A stretch of DNA of 64,000 nucleotides from Fennellomyces sp. T-0311 (GCA_025266875.1 JALLLT010000023.1:310001-374000); one strand, 5' to 3'; positions 31,407 through 43,886 are shown, numbered from the stretch's first letter. Numbers and translations are program-made. The notes: generated from the letters alone by a model not told the origin.

Positions 31407-33659
31407 GCTGCACCTACAACCCAACCCGATCTTTCCTTTCAATTCGCTTTCCTTTCTTTTACCTTTTACAATCCCGTATACACTTTTGTTTGACTTGACG
31501 CTTAACCCATTCGTAATTTACAGCTACTCTAGCGTTTCTTTACTTCTGTTGCTGTACTACTTCCCGTTAATCTACATTTGTTTTATAATTTGACGTTAAC
31601 TAAGCAAATTTCTGGTATCCATTTTTGTATCTGTATTATTTAGTCCTGCGAACCTTCGTCTTCCACATTTTTTCATTAAATATAGCAAACGTTACAACCA
31701 TATTAATATATTCATTTAAATTTTATCTTCCTCAAATAAAAGATTGCACTGAAGTCTTTAAGAGCAACTCTGTATGTAGTTGGGATAATCTACCTGAAGT
31801 AATCGCTTTGAAGGTTAAATAAAGTGATATAACGTGAAAATCATTTCACATAAATTTACCATTAAATTCCCATTTTTCACTATGGTCAAAGTAACCTACT
31901 TTTCCACCACTTTAACCTTTTGTTTTAGGTTAATTTATTCATTCAACCCTTTTTACACCCTTTTTTACACCTTTTAAACCAGTTCTACACCAGAGTTACT
32001 CTCTGTGTAAACGTGACGCAAAAAAACCAGCTCTACGTACAAACTTTCATAAATCCGAATTTGCTACTCAGGTAAAGCAAAATATAGACATCTGTTTGCT
32101 GATAGTAAGTCATGAAGTAGGTGTCCAAGTTTATAGTTAGGAGGGATCTTCTATATGATCAGTATCCAACGCCAATACGAGAACTACCAGTAGACGATTC
32201 ACATCAGCTCGCAAAACAACATGCTTTTGAACTGTCGTCGCCACGCCATAATGGCTCCCCCGTTGCACTTGACAAATTTGAACGCATGAATGGCCCCGTT
32301 TTCTCGCATTTTTATGAGCTGGTTCGACACTTCCTGTACAAGAAGACTGTCGATGGAAACATAATAAATCCCACCGGATCCAGCATGCCCGAACCAGATG
32401 CTAAGTCGGTAAGGAAAACAAAAAATACGGCATACCATACATCATATATTTTTACTAATAACGTATTCGTTAACTTTAGGGATATTTTTACGAAGAATTA
32501 GCTTTGGTTGAGTATGAGGACGGTAAAGAGATTTGTCGCGAGATTATTCGCCCGGTAGCAACGTTTCGTGGCGAAGAACAGAGGTATTATGTAAAGCTCA
32601 AGAACGGTTACTATGCACAAGTCCTTTCACTGCTCAAGATAACATACAAGAGTCACGAGCACCATCTGTTCTACGGCCAGAAGTTCAATCCAGCGGCTGA
32701 AGAGCATGCAAGTGGCCTCGAAGTGACTTACGCAACAGAGACGGAAGACTACCAGGGACGCTTTATCTCTCCAATTTCAGAGATAACTGGATCTGCTCAC
32801 CTCGTCCCTGACTTTACTTGTCCAACGTATTCTGCAATAAGCATACTACCGTATGACAGTTATTTGGTCAACTATGACGTGTCCCAGCATCATTGGTGGG
32901 AAGGCAGAGACAATGGAGTCTTGATGACGATGGAAGACAGCGATCTGGTGAAGTGGGGCAGTAACTCTGATGACGAAGTAGCCACTGTAGCAGATGAAGA
33001 AGCATCATCGATTGAAATGGTTGAGGAGGAAGGTGCAGCCTGTGTCGCCACCGAAAGTTTGGAGGGAGATGGGGATGAGCAAGTACCATGGTACTTTGAA
33101 TAGAGTAACAAGGTAGCGAAGCCTAATATGCGAGATATACGTACGTAGCTCACACAATGAAGTGCTAGCCTTGATTATAAAGTACGAAAATGGATACTGC
33201 CATGCACAGCAACCCTTAAGTTATAGTAACATTTACTGTTTCCATGACAGCATTTGTTTCAAAGAAAAAGGATCAATAGGCTGAATGAAGGTGCTTCGCA
33301 ACTGTATGTACCCCTCATATTAGTAAAGGAGGTCTTTATAGGACCAAAAATGACCATTGAGGTACATAAGTATTCCTTAAAATATGATATAGCTTTTGCG
33401 TATCTATATAGGCTTTCGGTTTACACACATAAACTATATATGCACTCAATGGACTAGTAAGTACTAAATAGTATTCACCTAAGCATTACACTCTTTGCAT
33501 TTACTGTATACTTTCTTGATGTTCAATTATATGCTTATATGGGCGTACAAAAGGCAAATTAGCCCTGAGAAGGATTCTAAGTACGCCTACGGCAAATTTC
33601 TCTGCTTATATATCTCAAATATGTGTTATAGATTACCAATAATCCTTATAGCAGCCAAT

Positions 33660-35723
33660 AGGATTTCACCTTTCGCCGATGAAGAAAGCACCGTCGAAGC
33701 TATACGCAGTTCCCAACAAGAAAATGAAAGCGCACTCAGCTCTGATGTTGACGATGATCCTTCAGTAGGCGAACAAGAACCGCAAATGTCAATGTGCACC
33801 GACACAGAAGCCAGTACTAGTATCTATACACCTACACGAGTGCTTAAAGATCCGTTTCATCTGATGGCCCAGATAAAAGTACCAAAACGTCATGGGTTAG
33901 GTATAAGGTTAACCGTACAATAGTAGCTGTACCAAATGATAACACAGTCATTTTGATAGCTAAAGAGTTTACTCGTCGCCTACGGGATGCTATCTTTGTT
34001 CCAGATCAGAATGACCGATCCAGAGTGGAAGCATACTTGAGAACGCAAAACCTTACCTGGGACTATATGTTTTCTACCAATCCGTCGTAGATCCTTCGTC
34101 GCGTCAAGCGAATAATCCCTCCTCCAAACGAACTGCATGCCAAAGTCGAACTTTTATTTAACGAAATTGGTCATTTACGTTGTGCGCAGAGCCACCGCCC
34201 CCTTTTTGATGATACAGCATGGGAACAAGCAAAAAACATCCTAAACACCATTAAGCGCGGCCATGTATCGGATCCACCGAATATATCCTTCTACTTCAAG
34301 ACCGGCAGAGATCGCAATCAATTACCACTTTATCGATGTACTAGAGGTACAAATACTCTTGAAGGTGGTGTTCATATGAACATTATCAGGAAATTCGCCT
34401 CTTTTGGCGCCGGCCCGCACTTCACAGATTGCATTTTAGCTGAGTATCGATTACGCCATAACACGAGAGTAAGTTAATCAGTGATTTTCTTTTTTGAAAG
34501 CGTTATAACTCATATGCCTTCTAGGTTGGAGCCCAAAACAGATATCAACGTATCCATAAGGGTCACTATGATCCATGGTTAACGGAATCAATCAATATCT
34601 TGCGTTTAGAGCTACAAATGGACATATTGGAACCACATATGCATAGTGGTAATGGTAGTGGACGAATGCTCTTGAGGTCAGGAAGCGAGACCTTTGGTAT
34701 CACTGCAATCCCACCGGAAGACGCAACCAAATTTCATATGCGCATAGTAACACGAATTAATCCTGACACAACACTTACAAAAAAAAGCCCTTATCGCCGC
34801 GAGCACCAGGTTAAGCATCTCTACAGGTTCTACCAGCAATCCCAAGTCCGCGCTATACAGCTTCCTAGCAACCAAACAAGCAGTTGAATGTTGCAGTAGT
34901 ACCAGTGCATACCCCTGCCGAATTCTCATTATTCGCAACCAAGATTCGTGCACACGGTCAGCAACGAAAAACACTTCAGTTCTGGGAGACAATGTGCTGT
35001 GAATAGAACGATATTGTGAACAGCAACCCCAGGACAGCCAACATCTATTATAAGTCACCGGAGCAGCTCCAAGCATTTTACATATCAAACTATCGAAAAT
35101 AGCAACTTTGTCTGTCAGATTATGCGTGAACATCTGCAGTCTCCCAGCCTTGCCTTGCCTTACCTGTTTTACCCACTCAGAATCCGGCACCACTGTCAAT
35201 AACTTCAAATATGGCCCAGGTTTCTAATGACGAGCATGTTTTACAGTCCTATACCAGTACACCTGCACAATCAGAGTCAGTATATGCCATACCGCACCCT
35301 TCGTCTGTATCGTCACTAGCAACACCACCTCTTCGATACCTAAGGCCACTACTTCCACTTGTTCCTTCGCCAACAGCAGTAATTTCTCCTTTGCCGAGGT
35401 TATCCGCCGCCATAGCAGCATCGACACGCGGTTCAACATCACGCTCTCGCTCAAGTTCTAGTGTATGCAATATACCAAACTCTGCTTCTAATTTATCGCC
35501 CAGAATTGGCAACAATAACGGTACAAGCCTATCTGTTGAAAACAAGGACCTTGTACAATACAATGGTGCCCTTATAGTTTCTAGTTCATATCAGCTACGG
35601 AAAAAGAAAAGAACAAGAAGATCACGGAACAACGACGGAAGTAGCTCCAAACGTCAATGCGTTTCCCCATTTCGGCCACTGCTCCCACGTATTCCTCCCC
35701 TTCCACCGCCATCATCACAATAG
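33660..35723 (+). pseudogene. Transposase-exonuclease fusion gene, C-terminal half
   Basis: Continues the protein broken at 16,675. Exon 33,660-33,900 (RISPFADEES ... FHLMAQIKVPKRHG), intron to 33,947, exon 33,948-34,468 (FTRRLRDAIFVPDQNDR, RRVKRIIPPPNELHAKV, YRCTRGTNTLEGGVH), intron to 34,524, then VGAQNRYQRIHKGHYDPWLTE. After a frame change near 34,860 come VPVHTPAEFSLFATKIRAHG and NSNPRTANIYYKSPEQLQAF, and last a Ser/Pro/Arg-rich tail (35,211-35,723). In-frame stops occur at 34,088 (TAG), near 35,001 (TAG) and further on. I recall this order downstream of the exonuclease domain in fungal relatives; that is recollection, not a search. Confidence 0.65.
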
Positions 35724-36228
35724 CTTGCTTTTCATAATTATCTTTCGTTCTTTGTATAACACATAGATATGGGTTTTTATTTCCCAGGGTGTTTCGACAG
35801 GGGACGCCCAACAATAATGGATGGTATCTTCCATTATCTTAAACAAGAAGGTACTACATAAAAGTTGCCCATTATTTATACAGAAAACAGAGCACTTCCG
35901 GTGCCCACCTTTTTCTATCTCTTCCAAAAAAAGGAAGAATTGATCAAATCTTCCCCAAGTCATGATATGGGGGCCGAAAATCCCGTCATGCAAATGAAAA
36001 TCCTCGTAACTACATTTACAGCGGGAAGTAGTCTACTGACCTGAAATAATACAGTAGAAGTCTTTACATGGCTATCATTCAAAGGAATCCAGGTCTACCA
36101 GGCGGTTGGTTTAAGAGTACTGGTAACCCCGGGAAGCCACTGTTCATGCAACAGTATCACCAATTTAGATTGCTAGGATAATGATAAAGTGACTAAAATT
36201 TTTTTTGGCTTCCTTTGTTTTCCAAAAC
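35724..36228. other. Gene-free interval
   Basis: About 500 bases between two decayed genes; no supported coding, only short unconvincing open frames. Confidence 0.4.
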
Positions 36229-37540
36229 ATGGCTGCAACTGACCGCGAGTCCACCAACACAGAACTAACAATTGCTGTTCTACACCTTGACGCATTCAAG
36301 CGGAAAAATTGAATGCAATTAGCAATCAACTGGCTGAATTAAAGGAATCAGTGCAAGATCAAACCGCTCTCGACAGGAGAGTAGTCAACGTACTTGAAAG
36401 GACCGAGCAAATTCGTTGAGTAGCAACACAGCCAGTCAAATATTGTGGGAAGTGCATCTGACACAGATGCTCGATACATCAAGCATCCGAAGGAAAAGAG
36501 GTTCAACAAGCAGAAAAATTGTGACGAAGATCGTCTTGTCAATTCTCATGGTCATTGCTTAAAGATCTTATCAGACGTCATAGAGAACACGAAAACCTAC
36601 CAACATTAGCCGAAGAAGAAATTGACTCGAGAGTCGAAAAGGTGAAAAAGATACATCAAGCTTTCCTTCTCTTCTTCAAGTTTACATACGGCTTCAGTGA
36701 CAAGATCAAGTGGGGCAACAGATCGGTGAAGGCTAAACATCTTGCTATGGCGCTCAAAGTGAAGGAAGAGGTTGATTCACTTGCACCTTTTCGATACTAT
36801 GTCGGTCATTGGGCAGCCCTTGGTTGTCTTAGAAAGCATTGGCAAAACGTTGAACAGGGTAACACCAGAAAATCTAGCACGAAATCCATGCCATAGCACT
36901 GAAGGTAACTGCTGTGTTTTAGGAATGAACAAATTCATACGCTAAACATGTACTAGAGCCTGAAATTCTCTCTCATGTGAAGTACCATGAAGATTCGCAA
37001 AGGTTTTTTTTCCTCATACACACATCTGTATTTTCTGACCGTGAAGCCATAGCTCTCCTGGCATTGATACTACGACTAAAGAGAGCCAAGTATTTCATAA
37101 CTACAATGTGGACGAAGCAGCAGGTGGTGTTAACAACAGCACAAGGGATGAAGACGAGTCAAGTAGCCAAGATAGTACAGGCGATGATGATGTGGAGTCG
37201 ATCAGAAGCAGCAGTAGCACTGAAGATGGTGATACAAACAGCAGTGAGTCTAGCTGTACTGATGAAGAGCAGGAGGCTTTTCGCCCAATCTCATATGAAG
37301 AACTCGTGCCTGATTTCCAGCGTGTCATGGACGAAGCGGGTAGCGAATAGTTCCCAAGACAGGTACGTGGAGGAGTATAAATAGGGTAGGCATCACTCAT
37401 GATAGTGTCACTGACTAGGGCATTTTGGAAAATGAACGCCGTGACCTTAGGGCGCAGGAGAAGGAAACTGAGGTTGAAGCAACCAAACAGAAACGGAAAA
37501 GAAAGAACACCAGCCTTGCAAACTCACGACGAAAGAAATA
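36229..37540 (+). pseudogene. Decayed accessory-like gene, coiled-coil start, acidic and basic tail
   Basis: Starts MAATDREST; a frame change near 36,310 leads to a heptad-like helix (LNAISNQLAELKESVQDQTALDRRVVNVLE), then stops and further shifts. At 36,560 follows a good domain (LIRRHREHENLPTLAEEE, KIHQAFLLFFKFTYGFSDKIKWG, YVGHWAALGCLRKHWQN). A second acidic segment (DEDESSSQDSTGDDDVES ... SYEELVPDFQRVMDEAGSE) ends with an in-frame TAG at ~37,348. Past that stop and an intron the frame continues with ERRDLRAQEKETEVEATKQ and a Lys/Arg-rich end. Architecture resembles the gene remnant at 4,100. Function unknown. Confidence 0.5.
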
Positions 37541-38848
37541 AGTACTGAAACCGATTGAAAATGCCAAGTTGTGTTCGACAATTGCAAACGGATCAAAGTC
37601 AAATACTCTTGCTACATCACGCCGATTTATATCACGCTCATGTAAGAAATGTTAACGAAGTAGTTTCGGTAGTCTTCCAACAATGTAAATAAATAAAATC
37701 ACTCTTTGTCATGCATTGTATATGAACAATAACTGCTTTACTCTAGTCAAGTAATAACGTGAGCGCAGTATAGCACCAGATAATCTACTATTACTATAGA
37801 AACACGGGAAATCACTGGTAGTCCCTACATATCTCCAAGACACTCCAAAGTCCTGAAATTGTCAAAAAAAGGCTTTTTCCCGTGATTTGATCTTTCCAGT
37901 TCCTTGCAGTGTTTTGCGGTGATAGAATTTCCCGTAGTGACAGGCTGGCATCAAAAGTCATGTTGCATATGTTCTTGGGCATCTGAAACTCTAAATCGCT
38001 CAAATGGAGGTGTCCAATGTCCTGGTAAAAACAAACGATCCAGGTGCCCATATTATCATTTATGGCTGCAGTCAAATCAGGGATCTATGCAGTAAAACAT
38101 AGCGGTATAGCAGCACACCTGAATGCAACTTTATAGAATAACATTATCGACCTTATATATTTTTATCAATATACATATATGAACGCCATAGGCGATAAAA
38201 AGAGCGATTGAATTTGAAAAGCTCCCCTGCGGGGAGCTTCTCAAAAAAAATAATAATTAAACTCCCTCGGCCCCATATACTACCTGGGCCGAAACTTCAA
38301 GTGACTGAGATTCGTTTGTATCACCGGAAACATTTTTTCCGAAAGCCCATCTTTCATTGGTCAAAATCTAGCCATTACCAACAAACACGCTGCTCCATGT
38401 AAGCTTTGATTTCTGAAGTTAGATGACCTTTTAGAGTCCTACACGTACGAGTTTTTCCAAAATATGGCGTCTTTTTTCAACAATTTCACCGATTACGGAA
38501 AGTATCATATCGACTGATTCGCTGGCCTTTGGTTGGTACGTAGTAGGTTGTTGAAAAGACTCGGTAAAATTCAAGGATCGATTATACATATGGACAAATA
38601 GTGTATATCACTCGTAGTTTTGGATACCACTTTTCTAGGATAATAATAGTAGAAGCTTAAAAATATGAGGTACATTTCAAAAGCCACTTATCCAATAGGA
38701 GTAAAAGGAATGTAGCGACCTCGTTTTGGTAGCACAGGATTCCTATCAGAAGAGCTGATCCTATTAGGAAATTTTATGCTGACGTTGAGTTACCTTAACA
38801 GATGCGAACATGAGATCCAAGTTACGGCAAAACATTCAGACGCAGGGA
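37541..38848. other. Intergenic region upstream of the PDR transporter gene
   Basis: No supported gene in 1.3 kb. Contains two hairpins (separate entry) and, in its last ~300 bp, the presumed promoter and control region of the transporter. No recognised regulator sites could be assigned. Confidence 0.5.
38219..38292. other. Pair of GC-rich hairpins in AT-rich spacer
   Basis: AAGCTCCCC (38,219-38,227) pairs perfectly with GGGGAGCTT (38,231-38,239) across a 3-base loop and is followed by TCTC and A-rich sequence. TCGGCCC (38,267-38,273) pairs with GGGCCGA (38,286-38,292). Both stand out against the surrounding AT-rich DNA. It looks like a bacterial terminator, but in a fungus it could be the tip of a small inverted-repeat element or a structured RNA; role unknown. 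Confidence 0.55.
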
Positions 38849-38856
38849 TATATAAG
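38849..38856 (+). promoter_or_regulatory. TATA box of the PDR transporter gene
   Basis: TATATAAG in the context GGATATATAAGAGC, 55 bp before the proposed ATG at 38,911, a normal core-promoter position. Assigned by sequence and spacing only. Confidence 0.5.
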
Positions 38857-38910
38857 AGCAATCACTAGTAAATATTGCAGCCTGATCTGTTATACAATAT
38901 CGCCGTATCT

Positions 38911-41900
38911 ATGAGTATGAAGAAGATTGAAACCTACCTGCGCGATGATCAAGCTTCTGCTGATACCATCCTGGGGCTCACTGATACCGCAGGTTCATTT
39001 GGCGAAATTGATGCAAACCAAGTTGACGTTGCATGTACATAGCTGCTCATAAAAGTGTTGCGCCAATTACTTACTTCTGCACTTTTTATCAATAGCTGCC
39101 ATTGATGAATATAACGAATTGAAAAGAGAGCTCTCTCGGATCAGCCGACAATCAACAAACAACAGCAAGCTTGAAGAAGGCTTTGCAATTCAAGAAGAGT
39201 TCAATCTCGACGAATTTTTGCACGGAATGAGTGATGATGCAAAGCAAGCGGGCAACAAACAGAAGCACCTTGGTTTGATATGGAAAGATTTGACTGTTAA
39301 GGTAAGTTATAAATTATTCACCATGTAAAAGTGTAGGTAGAGACTGAACCTTGGTAAATAGGGTTTGGCTGCCGGTGAACATGTTATCCCAACTGTTTCT
39401 ACTGGCGTTACGGACATGCTTCAATTCTGGAAATATTTTGGCATCGGGACGAATCCCTCCAAAAAGACTATCCTACGAGGTGTCAACGGTTTCTGTAAAG
39501 ACGGTGAAATGTTACTGGTCCTCGGTCGTCCAGGCGCTGGTTGTAGCAGTCTGCTGAAAGTTCTGGCTAACGAGAGAGGCTCTTATACGGACATCGATGG
39601 CGAAGTCAGCTACGGCGGTATCGATCACAAGACTTTTGCCAAACATTATCGTGGCCAAGTTATCTATAACGAAGAAGAAGATCAGCACTATCCTACATTG
39701 ACAACACGCCAAACCCTTCAGTTTGCCTTGCGCTGCAAAACCCCAGGCGCCCGTTTGCCTGATGAAACCAAGGAGGACTTTGTGGAGAAAATCATTTACT
39801 TGCTCGGTAACATGCTGGGTCTGACCAAGCAGATGCCTATATTAGTTGGAAACGCTTCTATACGTGGTCTCTCTGGAGGTGAAAAGAAACGTCTCTCCAT
39901 TGCCGAAGTCATGACAACACAAAGCTCGATCAATTGCTGGGATTGCTCAACTCGTGGCCTCGATGCCGCATCTGCCCTTGACTATGTGCGTTCTCTACGG
40001 ATCATGACGGATGTTTTCAAGAAGACAACTGTTGCCACTCTGTATCAGGCTTCCAACAGTATTTATCGTATATTCGATAATGTCATGTTACTGGATGACG
40101 GCTACTGCATTTACTTTGGACCAGGAACAGAGGCGAAGAGCTACTTTGAAGATCTCGGATTCTATTGTCCTCCTCGTAAATCTGTTCCAGATTTCTTGAC
40201 GGGTCTTTGCAATCCATTAGAGCGTGAAATTAGACCTGGCTACGAGAAGATGGTACCACAGCATGCATCTGAATTTCAAACACGCTATCATCAGTCCACT
40301 ATTTACAAGCGCATGATGTCCGAACTGGAAGCATATGAACATTATGTCGCCCAAAAGAAGCATGGAGATCTCTTTCAAGAAGCTGTTGCTGAAGAACATC
40401 AAAAACATGCCCCCAAGGAATCGCCATATACCGCCTCGTTTTGGCAGCAAGTCAAGGCTCTTACTATTCGTCAATACCATCTTCTGATAAAGGACTATCC
40501 GGCGCTGATTTCTCGCTACGGCACCATTCTTGTTCAAAGCCTAATTACCGCCTCCTGCTTTTACAATATCCCATTAACCGGTATTGGTGCGTTTTCCCGT
40601 GGCGGTGCCTTGTTCTTTGCATTGTTGTTTAATGCATTTATCTCGCAAACTGAACTGGTGAACTTTTTTACGGGTCGCCCTGTTTTATCCAAGCAAAAGC
40701 ACTTTGCCATGTTCCGACCATCTGCCTTTTACATTGCACAGGTTTTTTTGGATGTTCCTTACGCCGTTGTTCAAGGTAGATATACAAACACACCTAATTT
40801 TTTTCGAATTACATTACTAATGATATAATTATACAGTTCTCTTGTTTGAAATCTGTTCATACTTTATGATGGGCCTCAATTTGGATGCTGGACGATTCTT
40901 TACCTACTTTATCATCTTGTTTTTTATCACCATGATGATGAACGGTCTTTTCCGTTTTTTCGGTGCCATCACATCAAACTTCTTTATAGCCAACCAAATT
41001 GCTGGTGGTGCTCTGCTTATGGCCATCAGCTATACCGGTTATGTCATCCCATATAGCTCGATGCATCCATGGTTCATTTGGTATGATATTCAACATTAAT
41101 AATTCAACAAATTGAATTGCATAATAACATCCTCATTATTACAGGGTACATTGGATCAACCCTCTCGCATACGGTTACAAGGCACTTTTGATCAACGAAA
41201 TGAAAGGTCAAGTGTACTCCTGTGATGGTGTCGGAAATGCTGTACCTTTCGGTCCTGGTTACGATGACTGGTCATACAAGGTTTGCACTATGAAAGGTGG
41301 CATTCCTGGCGAGAACTTTGTCCGTGGTGATGATTACTTGCGTGCAGCTCTGAACTACGAACCCGATCATTTGTGGGCTCCGAATTTCGTTGCTGTTGTT
41401 GGCTTTTTTTTGTTGTTCACTCTTCTTACCGCTATGGCTATGGAATGGCTCAAAGTTGATAAGGGTAGAGAACTTACAAAACTATATCTACCTGGAAAGG
41501 CTCCGAAATCACGTACCGATCAAGAAGAGGATGAACGTCGTCACAAACAGGCCGAGATCTTGAACAATATGGAAAGCATTTCTACTGGTACAACATTTTC
41601 GTGGCACCACATCAACTATGAAGTTCCATTCCAAGGTGGTCCACTGCAATTGCTCAACGATATCTCTGGCATTGTTAAACCTGGCCATTTAACTGCTCTC
41701 ATGGGTTCTTCGGGTGCTGGTAAAACAACCCTGCTCGATGTGTTGGCCAAGCGCAAGACGATTGGCAAGGTTGATGGTCGTGTCTACTTGAACAACGAAG
41801 CCTTGATGTCCGATTTCGAACGTATCACCGGTTACTGTGAGCAGATGGATATTCACCAACCCGCCGTGACCGTTCGTGAAGCCATGCGATTCTCTGCCTA

Positions 41901-43600
41901 CTTGCGTCAAGATGCTGATGTCCCCAAGGCTGAAAAGGAAGCCTATGTCGAACAGATCATCACTCTTTTGGAGATGGAAGATATTGCCGACGCCCAGATT
42001 GGTGACGTTGATCAGGGTGTTGGTATCTCTGTTGAAGAGCGCAAACGTTTGACTATTGGTATGGAATTGGTTGCCAAGCCCAAGCTTCTCTTTTTGGACG
42101 AACCCACTTCCGGTCTGGATGCTCAGAGCTCGTACAATATTGTCCGCTTTATCCGCAAGTTGGCCGATGCCGGTTGGCCCGTGTTGTGTACTATCCATCA
42201 GCCCTCTGCTGTCTTGTTCGAACACTTTGACCATTTGTTGCTGCTTGTTCGAGGTGGCCGTACCGCATACCATGGTGAGATTGGCAAGGATGCTCGTATT
42301 ATGATCGACTACTTCGAGTCGAATGGAGGTCCGACATGTGCTCCCGACGCCAACCCTGCTGAATACATTCTGGAAGTCGTTGGTGCTGGTACTGCTGGCA
42401 AGGCTACTCGTGATTGGGCTGATATCTGGGCCAACTCACCTCAAGCTCAAGCCCTTGAACAAGAACTCGAGGAAATCCATCAAGTTGCTGACAAGAATCC
42501 TACTCGCAAGTCTTTGAAATACGCAACCGGATTTTGGTACCAATTCTCACTTGTTATGAGACGAATGACAATTGTCTACTGGCGTGCACCAGAGTACAAT
42601 ATTGGCCGGTTTACCAATCTTGTGGTTCTCGCTCTGTTATGCGGTTTCAGCTACTGGAAAATGTCGTATACTATCTCAGATATGCAAAACCGTCTTTTTG
42701 TTTTGCTTTCAACGTTTATCATGGCTAACGTGCTGGTGAGCTTTCATACATCAACGCTTGGTGTTTTATCCTTTTTTATTAATTGAACTGTTTTTAGATT
42801 ATCCTTGCACAGCCCAAGTTTATGACAGAGCGCCTTTACTTCCGCCGAGAGTATGCATCACGTTTCTATGGTGGAATGCCATTCGCCTTTTCCAGCGTAC
42901 TTGTTGAGATACCTTACATCTTATTTTACTCGGCCTGCTTTATGGGAGGGTTCTACTGGACTGCCGGTCTATATAACGATCCTGAAGCTTGTGGTTACTT
43001 CTACCTCATGTTTATCTTCTTCGTGTTCTGGTCTGTCACGCTTGGATTCGTCATTGCTGCATTTTCGGAAACTCCATTGATGGCTTCAGTCATAAATCCG
43101 ATAGTTATTTCTATTCTGATTTTGTTCTCTGGTATGATGCAGCCACCAAGTGCTATGCCTCACTTTTGGGAATCATGGATGTACTGGCTAGATCCTTTCC
43201 ACTACTATATTGAAGGTATGCCTTTTTTATTCTATTTATTATAAATTTCAAATTTACTGATGTTTATTATACAGGCATTGTTGTGAATGAACTCTCCAGT
43301 TTACCTGTGGTTTGCAATGACAATGACTACGTTAGTCTTACGCTTCCTCCTGGCCAAACGTGTGGCGAATATACCAAGAACTTCTTTTCTTTTGATGCAA
43401 CTGGTTATATTGAGGACGCCAATGCCACTGACACGTGTCGATATTGCTCATATAGCTCTGGAAAGGAGTATTATATGACAATGTATGGCTGGAACGAATC
43501 GAATAAGTACCGAAACCTCGGTATCCTTATTGGCTATACTGTATTCAATGTTCTTGCGTTTTTAATCCTTTGCGTTTGGAAGAAGAGAGAAAGACGATAG
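38911..43600 (+). CDS. PDR-type (ABCG) multidrug efflux transporter, complete, 1440 aa
   Basis: Seven exons: 38911-39034, 39096-39301, 39362-40775, 40837-41080, 41145-42735, 42798-43215, 43275-43600. The 4,323 nt join in phase with GT-AG borders throughout. Layout is NBD1-TMD1-NBD2-TMD2, as in yeast Pdr5 (about 1,500 aa). NBD1 has the fungal-type Walker A GRPGAGCSS (Cys for Lys, ~165-173), signature LSGGE (~280-284) and a degenerate Walker B CWDCSTRGLD without the catalytic Glu. NBD2 has canonical GSSGAGKT (~850-857) and LFLDEP (~978-983) but a degenerate C-loop (GISVEERKR). This asymmetry is normal for the family. Expected to export hydrophobic toxic compounds at the plasma membrane. Convergent with a Zn2Cys6 regulator gene 360 bp away. 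Confidence 0.96.
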
Positions 43601-43864
43601 ATGCTATTTATTGCTCTGTATTATGTTAACGTTAGATCTTCCTTTATATATACTTGCTACGTAGAGTAGACGTAACAGAACTCTGGTGTCATGTCTATAA
43701 TTACTTACTGGACTATAACATATATAAAATAAGCTAATAGAAATTAACGAGCGAAGTGCAATGTTCCCTTGACACACAATACTCATTTGGCAGAGAGAAA
43801 AAGTGTTGTTAAAGTAGAAGATCGATATGAAATCGATCAGTTATACAAGGTCATCAATACGTTG

Positions 43865-43886
43865 ATATATATATATATATATATAT
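43865..43886. repeat. (AT)n microsatellite
   Basis: About 11 AT dinucleotides in the short spacer between the convergent transporter and regulator genes. Confidence 0.9.

Larger units (their letters stand above)
25881..32002 (+). mobile_element. Tnp2/CACTA-like DNA transposon (~6.1 kb)
   Basis: Coding of the host Plavaka-like gene stops at NHSELQHNT (~25,880) and resumes with LCKRDAKKP at ~32,003. Between them lie a minus-strand accessory gene (26,820-27,560) and the nine-exon transposase (28,059-31,406), divergent and ~500 bp apart. The left 300 bp are full of GGGTGA / TCACCC and GTTAA motifs, and the right 200 bp of TTTTACACC, AACCTTTT and TTTCAC motifs, like the subterminal repeats of CACTA elements. 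No good terminal inverted repeat or target duplication was found (left GGGCTAAAATGAGAGG, right complement AGAGTAACTCTGG), so the ends are inferred from the host reading frame. Confidence 0.7.
18981..33103 (+). pseudogene. Plavaka-like transposase gene, split by two transposons and decayed
   Basis: Exon 1 (18,981-19,181) starts with a C2H2 finger (CPFAKC ... HLLREH), as in Plavaka proteins; exon 2 is 19,238-19,388 and exon 3 starts at 19,444. Later motifs are FTDIHTGTWWENLQ, the catalytic-Asp block LMLSSDQTDVSQNG (~20,175-20,220), then after the DIRS element NVPQHLRDKPELHA (from 24,468), LSCPRCYVPASRF, NAFWSVEYFDIYKSLLVDDLHQLGG (Asp + LHQL) and FPKNHCLSKYIHDIESHG. Coding resumes at about 32,003 (LCKRDAKKP), with SPISEITGSAHLVPDF and NYDVSQHHWWEG near the end. 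Damage: a one-base frameshift near 19,573, unclear joining near 19,800-19,840, in-frame TGA at 24,710, and the Tnp2 element inserted in the 3' coding part at ~25,880. Not functional. Confidence 0.7.
16676..33659 (+). mobile_element. Plavaka-like (CACTA-clade) DNA transposon carrying two nested insertions
   Basis: Bounded by the two halves of the transposase-exonuclease gene. It holds two divergent genes: DUF6532-like (17,084-18,702, minus) and the Plavaka-like transposase (18,981 to 33,103, plus). Subtracting the DIRS (about 4.16 kb) and Tnp2 (about 6.1 kb) insertions leaves about 6.7 kb. Candidate inverted ends are TTGCTATAGGC near 16,677 and CCTTATAGCAGCC near 33,640. They match imperfectly and the target duplication was not resolved, so both boundaries are good to perhaps 20 bases. 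Non-coding ends (16,680-17,080 and 33,110-33,655) are AT-rich with repeated TATAGG-type motifs. Confidence 0.65.

Noticed and set aside
25881..32002. Clear terminal inverted repeats and target duplication for the Tnp2 element
   Set aside because: The two ends match too poorly (left GGGCTAAAATGAGAGG, right complement AGAGTAACTCTGG) to claim; boundaries were set from the host reading frame only.
34678..35208. 176-codon minus-strand frame
   Set aside because: Antisense to recognisable plus-strand remnants of the transposase-exonuclease C-terminal half.
41689..42273. 194-codon minus-strand frame
   Set aside because: Antisense shadow of the conserved NBD2 of the PDR transporter.
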